NCBI GenBank assembly: GCA_025642075.2
Contig: JAODUO010000053.1
Coordinates: 137,501-201,500, forward strand
Direction of reading: 5' to 3'
Origin: Ridgeia piscesae
Lineage: Eukaryota; Annelida; Polychaeta; Sabellida; Siboglinidae
Length of the DNA: 64,000 nt
The notes under the pieces are model-generated. The model was not told where the DNA came from and did not search any database. It was given only the letters and a program-made list of their open reading frames with translations. Within the stretch, counting starts at the first letter, position 1. Each line of letters opens with the position of its first letter. Position numbers and translations under genes: made by a program. This document shows positions 22,270 through 34,300 of this stretch, in pieces.

Positions 22270-23459
22270 GTAAGTTTAATTACATCATAAACAGTATGCC
22301 ATTGTTATATAATAACATGATTATTGTTGGTTGTTGTCTTGTAATTTAAAATGTTTTTCTACCAACATATACGATCAACATCATTTTGCCACTCGGTGAG
22401 TCCTTCAGTCTATGTCCAGTTTTCCATTTACCTGCATGGAATATTTTACTTCATTTGGCATAAACACAAGATAGAAGAAACCAACAGAAAAATACAAGTC
22501 AGATGGGGAGGATGCTCATGTTTCAACATGGTGGATAAAACGGTAAAACTATACTGATCCACTGCATGGCTGGCGCAATTATTTGAACCCAAGTTTCTTT
22601 GAATGACTGTCCATGCAACACTAAATGCTCGACCATCGTGCCCCATCAGACTTGAAGCTACTTTTCATTACCATAATAAATTAACGTTTCAGTGTTTTTT
22701 GTCTATTGATACATATTCATCTAACCTTCTTTAATATAACAGTTTGTTGCACTTTCTTTTCTCTAGAAGCTTGCCTGAGGAACCATCGGAATGACAAGGT
22801 CTTCCAGGTAGAGGCCGAAATTGCCGACACTCTCAAGCATGCGCCAAAGAAATTTGGAGGGCCGAAGTATAAGGTAATTAAGAATTCTGATATAGACTAG
22901 GGTCGTTGTGTCTTCTTATAACAAGTGGCTATACTCAAGTAAGAAACCCTACAGCATAGTTTCTTTCCCATGCAATTAGGCTATAGGAAATGAAAATGCA
23001 TTGCACTTTGCTAGATACAACAAGTAGTAATGGTGTTATGATTGACCAAGACTAACAATTAAGGTAATTAACGTGGATCATGTATACCTGGTTGTCCACT
23101 TGTTAGCATGTCAGTGATGCTGATCATCTCTGAATATTCTGTCTTTGTTGTCTTAAATTTCCAATGTTTTTTCAACTCGAAAGTGCATGAGGTGTCGGTG
23201 GTGTCACCAGTTAAATCTTGGTTTGAAACAATATCATGCCTCGAATCATATTTTGATTTCGTGAAATATGTTGATACAATGATTAATCTTAAGATTTTCT
23301 AACTCACGGTACATTTAATAGAATAAATATTGTTTGTTTTATTGTTAAATAGTTTAATTAAATGATAGTTTTAAATGTTCTTCTGTTTAGGCACCGGCTC
23401 CAAAGAAACAGATATTGCCTGCCTCGACAGAACTTTCATCTGAAAGTGAAGTGAAGTGA
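22057..23459 (+). CDS. Small unassigned lysine-rich protein gene (3' exons)
   Basis: Exons 22057-22269, 22767-22873 and 23391-23459 have good acceptors (GTGCAG, CTCTAG, GTTTAG) and donors (GTAAGT, GTAATT). The phases of the last two junctions agree: AAC-A/AA-GCT, then phase 0. The product reads ...WYSLKGKKGKIAFIDLPIA, ACLRNHRNDKVFQVEAEIAD, HAPKKFGGPKYKAPAPKKQ and ends SSESEVK with TGA. The first exon is in one frame for KECPGHKYFIIYDTRC and in another for the final part; the switch is near 22195, where TG is duplicated. The protein could instead start at an ATG at 22185. ATTAAA follows at 23511. I do not recognise the family. Confidence 0.55.
22767..22873 (+). CDS. Unassigned gene, exon b
   Basis: Acceptor TTTTCTCTAG, donor GTAATT, 107 bases. 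Enters in phase 1 and leaves in phase 0. Codes ACLRNHRNDKVFQVEAEIAD and a Lys/Gly-rich end. Confidence 0.6.
23391..23459 (+). CDS. Unassigned gene, terminal exon
   Basis: Acceptor TTCTGTTTAG. 22 codons and TGA, Ser/Glu-rich end. A possible poly(A) signal ATTAAA at 23511-23516. Confidence 0.6.
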   Translation, partial: APAPKKQILPASTELSSESEVK

Positions 23460-23959
23460 AGTGAATTACTTTCAAATTATCATTTCTATGATGTACTAAT
23501 TACAACGATAATTAAAATGTTTTACATTTCTTGCAAAAGTTAGTCTGTTGTGTTGTTTGTTTATTGAAAAAAACATAACTTGTGTTTTATCTAAAGTCAG
23601 CGTTATGCCACAATAACGGAAACTGAACAATGGAGACGAAATGCCAAGGGAACGACGAAAATTGTGTCGGTGAAACTCGACGACGTAACCGTGTAGTGCA
23701 TAACGCCGACGAACACGCGCGGAGTGTAACTTCGTATCGCGAGGAAAACAGCCACATTGGCGTCATCTAGCGAGTGATAGATGTATTCAATCTGAACTAT
23801 TTGACACGTGGCGCCGATGTAGCGAGTTTTCATCGCGGTGTTGGGATGATCATGATTGTCATCGTTTCATATACCAATTATGAATAAGTACTGTTGTACG
23901 TTTTGGGGCTCGATTATTGCGATCAACCCAACGTTAAATACAAGACTGTTTTGTATGAG

Positions 23960-24590
23960 TGTAACGTAAACGTGACATCAACGTGATATATCTGTGATAT
24001 GTCCACGTGTGGACCACGTAACTGCGGCCATACAAAATTACGTCGTTTCTACGTAGAAAATGCGTCGTTACGACACCATCAACGTGTTATAAATGTGGTG
24101 GAAACGTGATAATAACGTGATGTATATGTGAAATTTTCACGTGGTGACTACGTAACTGCGACCCTACAAAATCACGTCGTATCCACGTAGAAAATGCCAC
24201 CTATAACGTGGTATAAACGTGGTGGAAACGTGATAATAATGTGATATATATGTGAAATTTTCACGTAGTGACCACGTAACTGCGACCCTACAAAATCACG
24301 TCGTATCCACGTAGAAAATGCCACCTATAACGTGGTATAAACGTGGTGGAAACGTGATAATAATGTGATATATATGTGAAATTTTCACGTAGTGACCACG
24401 TAACTGCGACCTACAAAATCACGTGGTATCCACGTAGAAAATGCCATCTATGACGTGGTATAAACGTGGTGGAAAACGTGGCGACGACGTAGCTGCGACT
24501 CGACAAAATCACGTCGTTTCGACGTAACGTTTTCGACGTGGTAGCCACGGTAGCGCCACGTGGCTGCCACGTGATAACCATGTAGATTTG
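23960..24590. repeat. ~124-bp tandem satellite rich in ACGTGG/CACGT
   Basis: Units containing AACGTGGTATAAACGTGGTG, ATTTTCACGTAGTGACCACG and AATCACGTCGTATCCACGTA repeat with periods of about 134, 124 and 123 bases (markers at 24059, 24193, 24317 and 24440). Four full or partial copies are seen, diverging at both ends. Many ACGTG and CACGT half-palindromes. Confidence 0.85.
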
Positions 24591-24689
24591 CTAGCTGGGA
24601 TAATGGCTAATGGCTACTAAGCATTCAATGTAATAGTTGCCCGGTTATTAGACTACGGTCAAATTGCATGTTGTTGTTTTTATTTATTT

Positions 24690-25200
24690 TCTTGGCATCA
24701 CTGTCGTCATGGGTGAGTTAATCATGATTTCCTTTGCCGTTTTTCTTCCTGTCACTTTTCACTTACTATATGTTCTCTGTCAGCCGTCTCCAATTTTCTA
24801 CCTATATATATTTTAATTCTTTTCCCACTCTTTATATGTTACATTTCCTCTCCACTTTCCGGGCATCTGCTGTCTTTGCCAGTTTATCATCTCCCGTTTT
24901 TTCCACATGACCAGCCCATGTACTTCATTTCTTCTTAGAACTTTCTTTCACTTCAACCTCCTCTCATTTCATCCATTTTCTCGTATAAGTTCTCTTAACT
25001 CCCACACATATTCTTACCGTGATGTTTTCCGCAAACCTGGGCCCTCTCCTGTTGTTTCTCTGTTACTGCCATCGTCGCCATTGCATTTATATGTTCCGGG
25101 GTAACACAAGAGCACATTTCCTTTACGTTTACGTCGTATGCGTCTATCTGCCATCACCCCTTTGACTTTTCTCTTAGCGTTAATTTGCCCTGGCTGTAAT
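24690..25200 (-). mobile_element. Dispersed repeat, copy 2 (probable retroelement debris)
   Basis: Homologous in order to 15245-15830 (shared CCAGCCCA, TCTTCTTAGAACTTTCTTT-like, CCGGGGTAACACA blocks). No coding frame remains. Confidence 0.45.
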
Positions 25201-25238
25201 CTTTTTTTAACAAGAGTAAGCTAGGGTGTGTGACCTTC

Positions 25239-25379
<141 letters not shown>

Positions 25380-25420
25380 CATATATAGATTTATTCATAT
25401 GATTGTAGTCTCTGTGCAGG

Positions 25421-26964
25421 TAGGGGAGAACGAGGCAAAGTAAACCATACGAGTAAAGTTAAGTTAAACAAGCTCTGTTTAGGCTACATGATAGATCGAT
25501 CTACTTTTGCAGAAAACATTCTATACTTAATAAAATTATGGTCATTAATCACTAATATATACATGACTGACAAACAATTAATACCAAACAGTCGATCATA
25601 ATTGACGTATTAATTCACATTGCACCGTGTATTCCTATAATTTTATAATAATACACATGATTATATTATAGAGTTGGGTGGGGCATGGAGCCCCCCTCGA
25701 GGTACAATGGGCGTAGTTATTCGTGAACTTATCATTTTGACTTCCTGTTACTGTCATGCGATGGTTATGCTGTATAATACCAAAGTATTTGTAACATTTA
25801 ACAACAGTAACGATTATAACTGTTAATTAAAAGTATTGTCCCAAGAGGGTCTCTTGCCCCATACCTGGGGGCAAGACGCCCTGTTGTATGGGGCATGAAG
25901 CCTCCGGGGGCTCCTTGCCCCATAGACAGGTTCATTGTACAACATATGAATACCGAAATGAAAAAAAAATTGTGATCAACATGAAAACATTATGTTATCT
26001 TTTGCAATACAATAATCGAAACTACATAATCATGACAGATAAAATAACTTTGCCGGTGTACAACATACGAATAGGCCTACCGAAATACTCGACATCAACC
26101 TGAAAATGGTTTATAGGTATTATCTTGTCCAATACAATTACCTAACCAACATATTTACGACAGTCCTTCACTTTTAGGTAACATAACATCTAAATTGTCA
26201 CGTGATACAGTCGACTGACTATCTTCAATGGTCCTCCAAAGCTAAGAGTGCAGCTTTCAGAATGTGGCCATATGCATCTTGCGCTTGTATGTGCGAACCA
26301 TATCTAAAACATATTGCCCACTCAGCAAGTAATCACATAACATACAGGTCTGCAAATATTACATCTCTATAAATTATGAATGCCATTCTTCACTGAAACG
26401 TCTGAGCGGAACTTTTACAGATATTGCCAAATGTTAAGGTAATAACAGCTTAATTTATACTGCGTACTTTGGAATCATCTTACCAACTATATAAAACAAG
26501 TATATTTTATGACCTACTCACGCTTATAGACTGTTACCGAATTGTGTGGGGCAAGACGCCCCCGGGGCGTCTTTCCCCACGCGGTCGGGGGGCTTCTTGC
26601 CTCCAGCATGCACGATCTACACAAATGTAAATTCCCGCGCTAATTATAATTATTACCCATTTTCATGAAAACGTAAATGAAGCTCTATAGACTACACATA
26701 AATATAACAACACGAGGCTATGTTTAATCTTGTTGCTGTAGTAAAACATTATAAACACACAACGATTACATCAAACATATATGTAACAAAGCATTCAGTG
26801 CCAAATATTTATTTACTTTTTTTGCCAGCGTCTGTTTTTCGGTCAATAGATGGCACCATTGTATTCGTCCACCAGACATAGATTTCAAACACGTAAAACT
26901 GACGTAATACATAGGGGGGCTAATTGTTACCCCTCGGGGGCTCCATATGCCCCACCCTACCCTA
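25421..26964. mobile_element. Candidate DNA transposon with GGGGCAAG-type termini
   Basis: The left end TAGGGGAGAACGAGGCAAAG and the inverse of the right end TAGGGTAGGGTGGGGCATAT (26945-26964) are similar inverted repeats. GC-rich palindromic motifs such as GGGGCAAGACGCCCC recur inside an AT-rich body (25678, 25855-25925, 26550-26605, 26917). No transposase frame was recognised, so it would be nonautonomous. The target-site duplication is unclear. Confidence 0.4.
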
Positions 26965-29900
26965 TATATATTTACAATATAATATAATTTCTTTTCACGT
27001 AGGCCTAATTGTGTAAAAGGAAACACGGAGCAAAAGTATAAGATGGGGAACACTGTATATGCGTCAAATTGCAGAGTATATATATAAATAAAATAATATA
27101 TAAATGATATAAATCGTGAATTTTGCAATAAAAAGGTCTTAATTGTTCTAGCTAGGGAGAGTTTCTCCAAATGATACCCTTTTCTAGGAAACGTCTGTGT
27201 GATGTTGGCCCTTCTTCAACGGAGAACATGTGATAAACAGACCCTTGAACTAAAAAAACAGAATATTAAAATTGGGGATTAAACTAGGGAGCCTCGGTAA
27301 AAGACGACGCCCGCAGTCGGCACATGCAGTTATGGCTCGATCGAGCACTAGCTGTAAATAGAGCCTATAATAGTCATAGGCATACATATAGGCAGCTGCA
27401 CCCCCGGCCCCGTGGAGGGGGCAGGCAAATTAAGTGTTCTGTCATGACATTGTAACACATATATATATTGGCACATAACCATAATCCAGTCGATAGAGTA
27501 TATTACAAATTAAGTTACTCATAAAGACGGAGTCGTTTGAAACGCAAGATAGACTGCATAGTGTGGGCACGTTTTGAGCAGTTCCCCGTTGACAAGGTCT
27601 TCTTCGCTTCGCAATGCACTATGGGGCTGATAAATCTCTTGGCCATGCAATATGGCTGCTTTTCGAAGGTTGTAGCGTGAAGATACTTTGAAGATGGATA
27701 CTGCTTTGCAGGTGAAACTGGTAATTGACATATGCTCTTGGATTAATGTGTAACACATAGTGTGTTAATATAATAAATTGCCGTTTAATTTCCGGTCCCC
27801 TGTACATGCATGCGTTTCAGTTTGCAAGTCACTGGCATGTGGGCCGCCATGATACAAATGTGGGGAACGCATGGTGGTTATTCATTCTGATCACGAGTTT
27901 CGTTAACCATATGGGTTACTTTGTTTTCAAGCAAGAATACATATCATGATGCTTTGAACCTCGTTATTGTAAAACACGGTTTTGAGACACAGTTTAGCGA
28001 CTCTTGGTCGCATTTCTATACGACATCGAAGTTGAAAGCTGGAGGCAGGAATATGGCTGACAAGCTGTAGACCAAACGCAGGCTTGTAGTGTATGCGATC
28101 CGGGGTCGTCGTTCCGTCCGTTCCGCCTTCGGCTTCGCCGCACGACTTCAATACCACCCGTAGATACTCTGTGGTACCACCTCATCATTTCAATTTCACG
28201 TGTTACTGTTGAACTATTCATTACACCGTTATGAGGTTGTATTAAAAACGTGTAACATATAACCTGTTGTTTGCTTGTCGTTGTCGTTGACTGATGCTTG
28301 CTTATCGTTGACAGTCTAGTCGGTATACTGTGGTGTTTGTGCGGTTTAACAATATCGATGACGACATCGTGTTGACAGGTTGTTGAGTTGGTCTTGTGTT
28401 GATCAACACTTAAGTCATATGTCTGCCTGGGGCTGGTTTCATAAAGCTGCACAAATTTACACGCAACTACGTGGTCTACTGGTCGTAGCTAACAGCCACT
28501 AGACTAGCCTAGGCGATATATAGCTTACGGCCGGTTTCCTGTGACCAGTATAGTATTCCAAGTGGCAAGCTATGATGAATGTAAAGGATATCCAGTGTAA
28601 ACATTCAAAATAATTATGTTGAGAGTGGGTGTGTCAGGAGCATCAACGAACTTCGGGAGCATACCGTAAATATTTCAACTAGCATAAAGTTACACCTGCT
28701 ATATGGCGCAGCCAAGTGTAACTATGTGAAACGCAACTAATGTAACTTTACAGCGTTTTAGGCTATTTTGAGTTAACACCCGCTATGACATTGTAAGTAC
28801 ACCCCATCAAACAGGCCTCAGGAATGTAATCTGTAGAGGAAATATTGAGCACACTTGGAGTTTAGGCCTGCACCTCCTAACCTGTTAGACCTGAAGTTGG
28901 CTAAAACCGCCCAAGCTCCGACGCTTCAAGTCGGCCAAAACAGCCCTAAAATAATATAGTCCTATTCCAGAGGCACTTACTGGAGGATTCTTTTGAAACA
29001 CTTCCAACTTTAATGGTTAACACATTGGCAATGCATTGTGGGTATTTCTGGCCACCGCTGCTATTAAACTTTTTGGAGTTTCACGCGCTTTTTCAAACTG
29101 CCCCATTTTTTTTTGAGTTAGCAAATTGGTGTTGGCTGTTGCAGATCATTAGATTGCAGAAGAAATATATCAAAATATTTGCTATTCAAGCTGTTTCATA
29201 CATAGTTTAGTTAATGCTTTATTTCAACTATTGTTGTTGGGGAAGTTCGTCGGTCAAGTTCATTTTGTTAACACACTACGTTTACGAGACGAGTCCCATA
29301 CTCGGTGTCTCGTAATTACATTGTCTTTCAAATAAATACAACTTGCAGCAGTTAGAAATATAAATATTGTCATTTTATAGTAAAATATTGATACATGGGT
29401 GCATATGTTGCATTATAGTTAACTTTTTTATTTAAAAATATATACATCCAATATGAAGATAATTATATGCCCTTTAAGGTAATGTGAACTTGCAATAATG
29501 CAAATTCAATAATAATAGACCTATGCCCCAAAAACGAATGCCCTAGTTTCCCGAGGAACCATGGGCTGTGCATAAATAATGGCTGAGGTCTAAAGGGTTA
29601 ACAAAAACCTAAGAAAACAGCCAATTAATGTTGCCCACCAAATTTCGCATCGCCTGTCTGGGAATACCTATTTTTCGTTTATACTGTATTACTATTTAGT
29701 AGCTTTTACAACCTTTTTAGAAAGTTTGTGAAACGTACTAAATAGTAATAAAACAAAACCGATAAATCGCACTTGTTTGAGTCAAATTCTTCTAATAGCT
29801 AACGCTAATTCTCTTTACACACAGAAGATATCTTGATGGGAATGCAAATAGTTACTATAAATGTGGAGCCCAGAAACCATGAAATCACCATCCCAAACAC

Positions 29901-30000
29901 TTGGGCTTCTAAATTTGAGAATCAGCTGTACAACTAATTTATAGAGATATCTGCCAGGGATGTAATGTAGTGATCAGCAGTCCTGAATGAATAATCTTTG
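26965..30000. other. Long stretch without a recognised gene
   Basis: AT-rich and repeat-like. A GC-rich patch lies near 28080-28150. 28430-28530 contains GGCTGGTTTCATAAAG and a related GGCCGGTTTCC, possibly a relict MITE. The start-codon exon of USP10 should lie somewhere between here and 31216, or further upstream, but could not be fixed. Confidence 0.4.
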
Positions 30001-30002
30001 TA

Positions 30003-31140
30003 CAGACGCGCCTCGGTATAACGCGAATTGGATATAACGCGCTCAGTCGTGGACCCCAATTTTCTGCTGCCAGGGGGGAAATGGGCGCTACAGCTAACAA
30101 TAACACTGTAATTAACTGTCACTTATTTTTATGAAGTCCTCACGTTTGTCTTGTGGTGTATCTAGAAACAATTTAATGATATTATGAAATTTAACACAGA
30201 AGTACAACTGCATTGCTGAGTTCATTGTGCCCCTGGCTTCGCAGCACCAATCCGATCGCTTTTGAATCCGATCTATTGTGTAACTAGTGCTTGGTTTATG
30301 TGGTGATTTATTAAGTGTTTGTTTAAAACGTGACCAATTCCTTCGATTGCATTTAATTAACTTTAGATACAGTAAATTTGGTACAAAGCATTGTTTGTTT
30401 TGCGCTGATATCAATCTTGTGTGTCTCCTGCTAGTTCGTTGTGGCTTCCGCGAATGGGCGCCTTTGCCGGCTTACGAATCGGATAGTGACGAACAATATG
30501 ATACTGAAATGGCAGGCTAACAGTTATGTTGTTTTCACTACGTCTATGAAAACAACTTGTTGCCAAATATACAAATTGGTCAACTGCGTATGAACCGCAG
30601 TAGCCTCGAACCACGGTGAATTGCATTATAAATCGGCACAGTAAATGTGCGATCTAAATTTATATTTTGGGATTGATTAAAAGATGAAATCAAGCCAATA
30701 GTGAGGGTAACTAGTATAGGTAGTAATATTTGACCGACTTCGGCAACATGTCAATTCATTTGTGTGTTTCTGCTGCTGAGTTCAAGGTTATTATAGACTG
30801 CGATACTGTGTTATCACTCCACCTCAGTTTGCATCGTCGGACGAGGCACGTTGGATCTGAATTTATTTCAAAATTGTACACAATTCGCAAATTTTACTCA
30901 GTTCAACATTCGACAGTGTATAATATTTTAACGTAATACACATTTACATTATTTGTCAATGTCAATTAGTTTTATAAATCACGCATAGACCGCACAACCA
31001 GCAAATTGGTTCCGTTGCTGTTGTGGCGTTTTGGGGGATGTGGTGGCGCCCCTGGTGGAATATAATTTATAACGTGCCTCATTTATAACGCGGTTCCATT
31101 TCGTGGACCCCAAGTACCGCGTTATACCGAGGCGCGACTA
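30003..31140. mobile_element. pogo/Tigger-like nonautonomous DNA transposon
   Basis: Terminal inverted repeats CAGACGCGCCTCGGTATAAC and (inverse of right end) TAGTCGCGCCTCGGTATAAC, with TA dinucleotides on both sides as target duplication. Subterminal GTGGACCCCAA blocks are inverted too. A short plus-strand frame ending near 30520 (LVRCGFREWAPLPAYESDSD) could be the acidic C-terminal end of a pogo-type transposase. The element is about 1.14 kb and lacks the DDE domain. Confidence 0.75.
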
Positions 31141-31216
31141 TAATAATTGCAGTTTTACTGACTAAAACATTAAAAGGCATCTTTGTAGTAGATCTATAGT
31201 AAATCTTTTTTTTCAG

Positions 31217-31309
31217 GACGTGGCGTTTGGTTTCTTTGATGACCTTTCTCTTGAGGAGAAGGATCGTGTCACCCAGATTCTGTATGGGCCAAAAGGAAAG
31301 GAGCCAGAG
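31217..31309 (+). CDS. USP10: USP10 exon with candidate G3BP-binding motif
   Basis: Acceptor in a T-rich tract, donor GTAAGT, 31 codons, phase 0-0. Reads [20 protein letters not shown], aligning with the FGDF-containing N terminus of vertebrate USP10. Here the motif reads FGFF. Confidence 0.8.
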
Positions 31310-34300
31310 GTAAGTGTCACTTTACTATCATCGTAGCAGTTTATATGTTTTTTTCAGTTCTTCCTTGCAATCTAATGAATGGTAATGTAAAGCAAGTTGG
31401 GTTTGTGTACATATATTACTTCCTAAATGCCTTGTGTTAGTTGTGTTTTATGCTATTGTTAACTTGTGGATGTCTTTTATACGTGAACATTTTGAAAGAA
31501 TGTACAACAGTTAACAGGTTGATATGCACATACATTGTCTGGAAGCTGTTTCAGAAAATGCAAATAAATAACAGAGATAATACAAAGAGTTTGGGTTCCT
31601 GTTTTGCTCCTTTAAGGTTTTTTAATTGTTAGGTGAGCGTTTTAAAATGTAATGCAAATTCTTTTGTTTTAACCCATTTTATCCTGAAGCTAGTGCAGAC
31701 GAGTTGCAGCCAGTTCCTGATCATTTCCTCAAACCAATCTGTCAGCATTAAAAAAAGACAGGCCTTCATTTAAAATGGACATAACTTTATTATTTCTCAA
31801 TCAATTTTTAAATGTGATATACCTTTAGAAAGTAGATAAAATAAACTATACAGTCGCATCGATAAACTCATAGTTTTATCATATATATTATATGTGGCAT
31901 ATGGCAAAACATGCCTAATAAATTCAAACCTAGGAATGAAGGAAGCAACATGTCAATGAGCAAGTTAAGTTTATTTTATGCATTAATCTCTGATGAAAAT
32001 AAAGGTATACAACTTGTCCACACATCTTGGATAATAATCTCATAATGTAAAATTTTTGTAATACCCCCCACGTCAGTCGACTGAATCGCCAACGTGTGGC
32101 GCCGCTGAGCGGAATTATGCAAATTTTTGAAATATTTTCTGTCAACGATATATAATTCTGTGGCTCATTTCTTATAACTAATAAAGAAGTACTATAAAGT
32201 AACAACTTAGTTCAACATTTCAACATCACTTTATTTATGAAGTAGTTACCGTCGTAGGAAATATTCTTAACTTTGTTTGGCGCCAAAAATACGGCGTGGA
32301 ACGAGGTGGGCGGAAATGGATGCCGTTGTCGGTTGACCCACTTCGATGGCTTCAAAGTATGTCTTCACGGACAAATGTCGCATCAAATACCATAACCGTC
32401 CATCTTATATCGTCTATCCACTTGTCTGCCTTCTTGTCATCACCAGTATGAAGTAAATTAGCGGAGTTATCCTTCAAAATACGTCAACATTTAACGATCT
32501 TTGCGACTCGACGCCATCTTTGATTTCACTTTAGCTTGGGGGTACCCGTTTTAACTGCAAATACCCACAGAACGGCGCTGATTGGTTGAAAAATATGAGT
32601 TTCCTAGTGATCCCGATATACTGACGTCATTCGGTGTTAACCAGCCAATGGGATTCCAAAACGTCAGAGTGCAGGGAAGCCGTGTCAAGTGCAAACTACG
32701 ACTAGAATCGTATTCCGGATAAAAAGGGTAACTACGACTAGAATCGTATTCCGGATAAAATGGGTTAATAAACCAGATGAGTTTGTTAAAAAATAACTCT
32801 TCTGTTAGTGCAAAATGCAATGTCCTCTGTGTCTTGTAGTTACCATGGGAGGGATCTGCTGAAGCAGAGTCACGTGATGCTGTCACCCCTGAAGCCACCC
32901 CTGAAGTTCATGATTTAGCCCCACCAGTTGTTACCCCAGGCTACTGTGTGCCAGGGTCGAACATGATGGCCATGCACCAGCCTTCCCTGCCTGTCAACTA
33001 CCATGTGCCTGCGATGATGTACGTACAACCGCCCCCACGACCATTTTGGGAAATGTCGCCTCCTGGCATAGACATGCCGCCACAACATGTGATGGCCATG
33101 CCAACAGGACCGATGCTGCCGCGGCCATTTCCCACAATGCCGATGATGCCGCTACACCCTACAGACCTAATCCGAATGTCGGGTGTGAAAACTGTTTCTA
33201 CACATGACACATGTTTGCCAAACGTCGTTGAGCCACCGGTGGGGCAAGCACCAGATCTTGCGCCTGGCATGCTGGGTATGGATGACCCGAGTCGGTCACA
33301 TGATGCTCCCGGATATATGCCATCCGCCATGAGCAAGGCAGAACTGCCGTCCGGAAGACCATATGAACGGAGGAACAAGAAAAAAAGGCCAATGGATTAT
33401 TACCGCAAACTAGAGGCTCGTCAGACGAGTGTGCCGCGGTCCGGTGCTCTGGTGAATGGCGACATGGTCGCTGTAGATGCATCACATGACGCAGACGTTA
33501 GGCTAAACAATGCCAGCAGTGTGATTGATAACTTTGACATGCCTGCCAACAAGGACATTGCAGAGCGTGACGCGTCATGTCAACACAAACCCATACGTGT
33601 CTGTGTGGCAGCAGGCGGCGATGCGTCGTCCAGCACTGACACAATCAAGTCACCAGCTGCACAGAGCGGTGACATCTCCATATCAAATCAGTTGTTTAGT
33701 GACGACAGTCGGACAGATAGTAGAGTGAAGGTGACGGTTGAAACACCTGTAGACATCTGCTCGACAGATGTGTGCGATCAGCCGAGTGGTTCAGGTGGTG
33801 TCTCCAGCAGTGACGAAACTCACCCAGAACCATCGACTGATCCCTCTGGCGTTGTGTCTGCGCAACCAACCAACGGTGATCAGACAACAGAGAAAGCCGA
33901 GGACGATTCAGAGACATGCACCGTCCCTGTGGTGCTTCCAGAGTCACAGCCTGACGCAACTGAAGTGAACTCTACCAAGACAATCGCACATGAGGAAGTG
34001 GCGACTACAAAGCAGGCGGTTAGCTCCTGGGCTGGACTCTTCAAGGGCAGGGCCAGTGCCACAGCAGGCTCTACTGTTGTTTCTGCCGAAAGAAATATGA
34101 GAAGTACTGCCAAGTCGGACCGAACCGCTGATGGCCAGGATGAGAAAGGCACTGCCATGCCGATGCCTGTTCCCATAGAGCAAGACTCCGCTGCCCGGCA
34201 GCTCGGACGTAAGTGAACACATTTTGCAAAGTAATGTTGTGTTGAGTGTGTTTGTATCAAGAGGACAGCACTTGCTGTTTTATGCACTGGGGCAATGGGT

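Noticed and set aside
26766..27170. 134-codon minus-strand frame
   Set aside because: Hydrophobic AT-derived sequence that crosses the end of a TIR element. No family resemblance, no splice context.
28430..28530. MITE with GGCYGGTTTC ends
   Set aside because: Only short similarity between the two ends, with no duplication or second copy seen. Not strong enough to list as an element.
32998..34287. Antisense frames of 87-135 codons opposite the large USP10 exon
   Set aside because: Shadows of a strongly coding sense exon with conserved splice sites.
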